Shown here: one piece after another, positions 61,715 to 64,000 of the stretch
How the letters are laid out: every line of letters begins with the position of its first letter
Numbering within the stretch: the stretch's first letter is position 1
Source: JBBKWG01 sp037968835
GTDB taxonomy: Bacteria; Pseudomonadota; Alphaproteobacteria; Rhodobacterales; Rhodobacteraceae
Direction of reading: 5' to 3'
NCBI GenBank assembly: GCA_037968835.1
Contig: JBBKWG010000106.1
Location: forward strand, 16,023-80,022
DNA length: 64,000 bases
Notes under the pieces: model-generated
The model's input: only the letters and a program-made list of their open reading frames with translations
The model's database searches: none
Told to the model about the DNA's origin: nothing
Program-made: the position numbers and the translations under genes

Positions 61715-61792
61715 TGTTCATGCCTCATTCTGCCGCCGGTTGATCCGACGGTCACAACTGCTCTCAGACTGTCAGTCGGGGCACTTTATCGT

Positions 61793-63517
61793 TCAGCGCA
61801 TTTCCTCGACCGGAGTCACGCCAAGGATACTCAAACCTGCGGAAATAACAACGCCTACGGCACGTGGAAGGGCGATTTTCGCCGCCGTCGCCACGGGATC
61901 GTCTTCCTGAAGGAAGCGCAGATGTTGTTTGTCGTTGCCCTGGTTCCACAAGGCATGGAAATCAGACGCCAATTCGTAGAGATAAAACGCTACCCGATGA
62001 GGCTCGTGATTGCGTGCGGCGATCTCTACCAGGCGCGGCCACTCCGCGATCTTGCGGGCGACCGCAAATTCGGCTTCGTCCTCGAGTTTGGCATTGTCGG
62101 AATAGTCGAGGTTCAGCGCTTCCGCCTTGCGCATGACAGATCGGATTCGCGCGTGCGCATATTGAACATAGAACACTGGATTATCTTTTGACTGCTCGGT
62201 GACCTTGTCGAAGTCGAAATCGAGCGGCGCATCGTTCTTGCGTGTCAGCATGTGAAACCGGGTGACGTCCGAACCGACCTGATCGACGACGTCACGCAAT
62301 GTGATGAAGGTACCGGCCCGCTTGGACATCTTGAACGGTTCGCCGTTCTTGTAGAGTTTGACGAGTTGCGTCAGCTTGACGTCAAGCGGCACCCGACCGT
62401 CCGACAACGCGCTGACAGCCGCTTTCATCCGCTTGACATAACCGCCGTGATCCGCGCCGAAAATGTCGATCAATTCGTCATAGCCGCGCGCGATCTTGTC
62501 GTAGTGATAGGCGATGTCGGGAGCGAAATAGGTCCACGACCCGTCCGACTTCTTGATCGGTCGATCGACGTCGTCGCCATGTTCAGTCGAACGGAACAGG
62601 GTCTGTTCGCGCGGTTCCCAATCCTCGGGCAACTTGCCTTTCGGTGGCTCCAGCGTGCCCCTGTAAATCAGTCCTCGCTTGCGCAATTCCTCAATCGCCG
62701 CTTCGATCAGACCCGTGCCGTAAAGCGATTTTTCGCTGTAGAAGTGATCCATCTTCACGCCGATTGCCGCCAGATCGCCCTTTATGAGAGTCAACATGGC
62801 GTCGCTTGCGAATTCGCGCACGTCTTCCAGCCAATCCGCCTCGGGCTTGTCCAGCAAACTGTCGCCGTATTTCTCCTTCAGCGCTTCGCCAATCGGGATC
62901 AGGTAGTCACCGGGATAGAGTCCCTCGGCGATTTCGGGGCTGAGGCCATTGGCCTCGCGATACCGTTCAAAGGCGGATCGCGCCAATACATCTACCTGCG
63001 CGCCGCCATCGTTGATGTAGTACTCGCGCGTGACGTCATAACCCGCATAGTCGAGCAGGCTGGCAAGCGCATCGCCAAAGACTGCGCCGCGTGTATGTCC
63101 GACGTGCAGCGGGCCGGTCGGGTTGGCTGAAACGTATTCGACGTTGACCTTGACCCCTGCCCCCATCCCGGAATGACCAAAACTTTTTCCCGCGTCGATG
63201 GCCTCGGCCACAACGTCGTGCCAGACATCGGGCGACAGACGCAGATTCAGAAATCCAGGCCCGGCGACCTCAGCACTCAGAATGTTGGGGTCACTCAATA
63301 GCCGCGCCGCCAGACTGTCGGCAATCTGGCGTGGTGCCTTTCGGGCGGGTTTGGCCAGCACCATCGCGGCGTTTGTCGCCATATCGCCGTGGGCGACGTC
63401 GCGCGGCGGCTCGACAGCGACCGCACCCCAACTCAGACCCGACGGCAATTCGCCATCGGCTACCATCGCATCAAGCGTTTCGATGACAGAGGTGCGGATT
63501 TCGGCGAAGATGTTCAT
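61793..63517 (-). CDS. argS: Arginine--tRNA ligase
   Basis: 574 aa class I synthetase. The N-terminal additional domain is followed by the HIGH motif [16 protein letters not shown] (about 131-146) and a KMSK motif in [13 protein letters not shown] (about 375-387). The C-terminal DALR domain ends [13 protein letters not shown]. The ATG at 63517 has SD AAGGA; an in-frame extension to 63589 is unlikely. First gene of the leftward argS-scpB unit. Confidence 0.96.
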   Translation of the reverse strand: MNIFAEIRTSVIETLDAMVADGELPSGLSWGAVAVEPPRDVAHGDMATNAAMVLAKPARKAPRQIADSLAARLLSDPNILSAEVAGPGFLNLRLSPDVWHDVVAEAIDAGKSFGHSGMGAGVKVNVEYVSANPTGPLHVGHTRGAVFGDALASLLDYAGYDVTREYYINDGGAQVDVLARSAFERYREANGLSPEIAEGLYPGDYLIPIGEALKEKYGDSLLDKPEADWLEDVREFASDAMLTLIKGDLAAIGVKMDHFYSEKSLYGTGLIEAAIEELRKRGLIYRGTLEPPKGKLPEDWEPREQTLFRSTEHGDDVDRPIKKSDGSWTYFAPDIAYHYDKIARGYDELIDIFGADHGGYVKRMKAAVSALSDGRVPLDVKLTQLVKLYKNGEPFKMSKRAGTFITLRDVVDQVGSDVTRFHMLTRKNDAPLDFDFDKVTEQSKDNPVFYVQYAHARIRSVMRKAEALNLDYSDNAKLEDEAEFAVARKIAEWPRLVEIAARNHEPHRVAFYLYELASDFHALWNQGNDKQHLRFLQEDDPVATAAKIALPRAVGVVISAGLSILGVTPVEEMR

Positions 63518-63542
63518 GTGCTTTTTCCTTGGATACTGCGCG

Positions 63543-63570
63543 GGTTTAGCACCTTTGGTTACCGCGTCAA
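63543..63570 (-). promoter_or_regulatory. Promoter candidate for argS
   Basis: On the minus strand TTGACG (63565-63570), 16-nt spacer, TAAACC (63543-63548), 26 nt before the start codon. Confidence 0.45.
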
Positions 63571-63906
63571 CGCAAGCGCCGCCCATCAACGCCCGCCGAA
63601 ACAGAGTTTAACATGCCATACAAAAGAAGCCTCATCTCAAATGGCAACCGGATGGAGGCGGTCGCGGGGTCTGCCGTGCCGTCAACGTCGGACCCTTCAT
63701 TCCGATAGGTGGCACCACCCCGGTTAGACCCGACGGCGAAACGGGCGCAATTGCGGGCTGAAACGGCGACCAAGAACATCGCAGCGGCCTGGAAAAGCAT
63801 CGGTTTTGGAATGAACCCGGCGGATCTCGATTGACGATTCCTAAATTTTGCCACCAATTCGTGCCAACGCCGCATAGTGACACGGTTATATTCGAGGAAA
63901 GCAGGC
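63571..63906. other. Intergenic region without a supported gene
   Basis: About 335 bp between divergent argS and the lipoprotein gene. A 41-codon plus-strand frame from a GTG at 63709 to 63834 (reading RLDPTAKRAQLRAETATKN) is protein-like but has no SD. The last 75 bp before the lipoprotein start are AT-richer and probably hold its promoter (TTATAT near 63884). Confidence 0.4.
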
Positions 63907-64000
63907 ATGAGACCCACGGCAAGCGCGACACCGACCCGGCGCATCATACTAATTGCGGCGGTGGGACTTGGCATTTCGGCCTGCGGCGGCGGATCGGGTG
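63907..64000 (+). CDS. Start of a putative lipoprotein gene (3' end outside window)
   Basis: ATG 63907 with SD GAGGAAAG. The 31 visible residues form a lipoprotein signal: a basic n-region (TPTRR), hydrophobic core (IILIAAVGLG) and lipobox ISAC, followed by GGGSG. Function cannot be told. Confidence 0.7.
   Translation, partial: MRPTASATPTRRIILIAAVGLGISACGGGSG

Noticed and set aside
60986..62191. 401-codon plus-strand open frame
   Set aside because: Antisense to the SPOR gene and the end of argS; no domain-like sequence and it crosses two well-supported genes.
63709..63834. 41-codon GTG frame before the lipoprotein gene
   Set aside because: No Shine-Dalgarno and no recognised family; noted in the intergenic entry but not called as a gene.

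Overview
The window reads as chromosomal DNA of a Rhodobacterales-type alphaproteobacterium (roseobacter/Rhodobacter relatives). The reasons are gene order (trpG-trpD-trpC-moaC-moeA-lexA / comEC / gltX-gltA; sciP-ctrA; pyrH-frr-uppS-cdsA-dxr-rseP-bamA-skp-fabZ-lpxA-lpxI-lpxB; yceD-rpmF-plsX-fabH-ihfA-merR-tRNA-Pro; argS-SPOR-nagZ-scpA-scpB), the presence of CtrA and SciP, an alphaproteobacterial GTTC-N7-GTTC type LexA operator, and GC-rich codon use. Most of the window is tightly packed core genome with many 1-8 nt gene overlaps.

Layout. 1-309 is the end of a PAP2/vanadium-haloperoxidase-like gene, overlapping a cytoplasmic-looking subtilase (306-2315). 2.3-6.6 kb holds an acyl-CoA ligase, a Tat-exported solute-binding protein without permeases, and a short-chain dehydrogenase. 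6.7-8.3 kb is a YibQ-type divergent polysaccharide deacetylase. 8.4-14 kb is the tryptophan/molybdopterin/lexA block with an inserted uracil-DNA glycosylase, followed by convergent comEC, then gltX, gltA, hisI and a NifU-like scaffold. 20-25.6 kb runs leftward as sciP, ctrA, ligA, recG and a tiny membrane-protein gene with its own LexA-box-like site. 25.7-39 kb holds mnmA and the long leftward envelope operon (isoprenoid, phospholipid, outer-membrane assembly and lipid A genes) with a second hidden 41-aa membrane protein. 39-41.3 kb is miaA, a 46-aa membrane protein and gap. 41.3-42.4 kb is a small AT-richer patch with a truncated glycosyltransferase and a PD-(D/E)XK-like gene. 42.4-51 kb holds rpsI-rplM, spermidine genes (speD, speE) around a SulP transporter, a dehydrogenase, a conserved ORF broken by one amber codon, an ABC-F ATPase and an OlsB-like acyltransferase. 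51-64 kb holds msrB, bamE, yceD-rpmF-plsX-fabH-ihfA-merR, tRNA-Pro, a double-length dCTP deaminase, and the leftward argS-SPOR-nagZ-scpA-scpB operon, ending with the start of a lipoprotein gene.

How the parts fit. The window is dominated by envelope growth and by chromosome maintenance: RecG, LigA, LexA, ComEC, ScpAB, IHF, and CtrA with its inhibitor SciP. The best candidates for something undescribed are (1) a 39-aa membrane protein downstream of recG preceded by an exact GAAC-N7-GAAC LexA-type box, resembling in design the SOS-induced division inhibitors of other alphaproteobacteria; (2) the haloperoxidase-subtilase pair at the left edge; (3) the nuclease-like patch that truncates a glycosyltransferase. 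No CRISPR array, insertion sequence, prophage or rRNA gene was seen.
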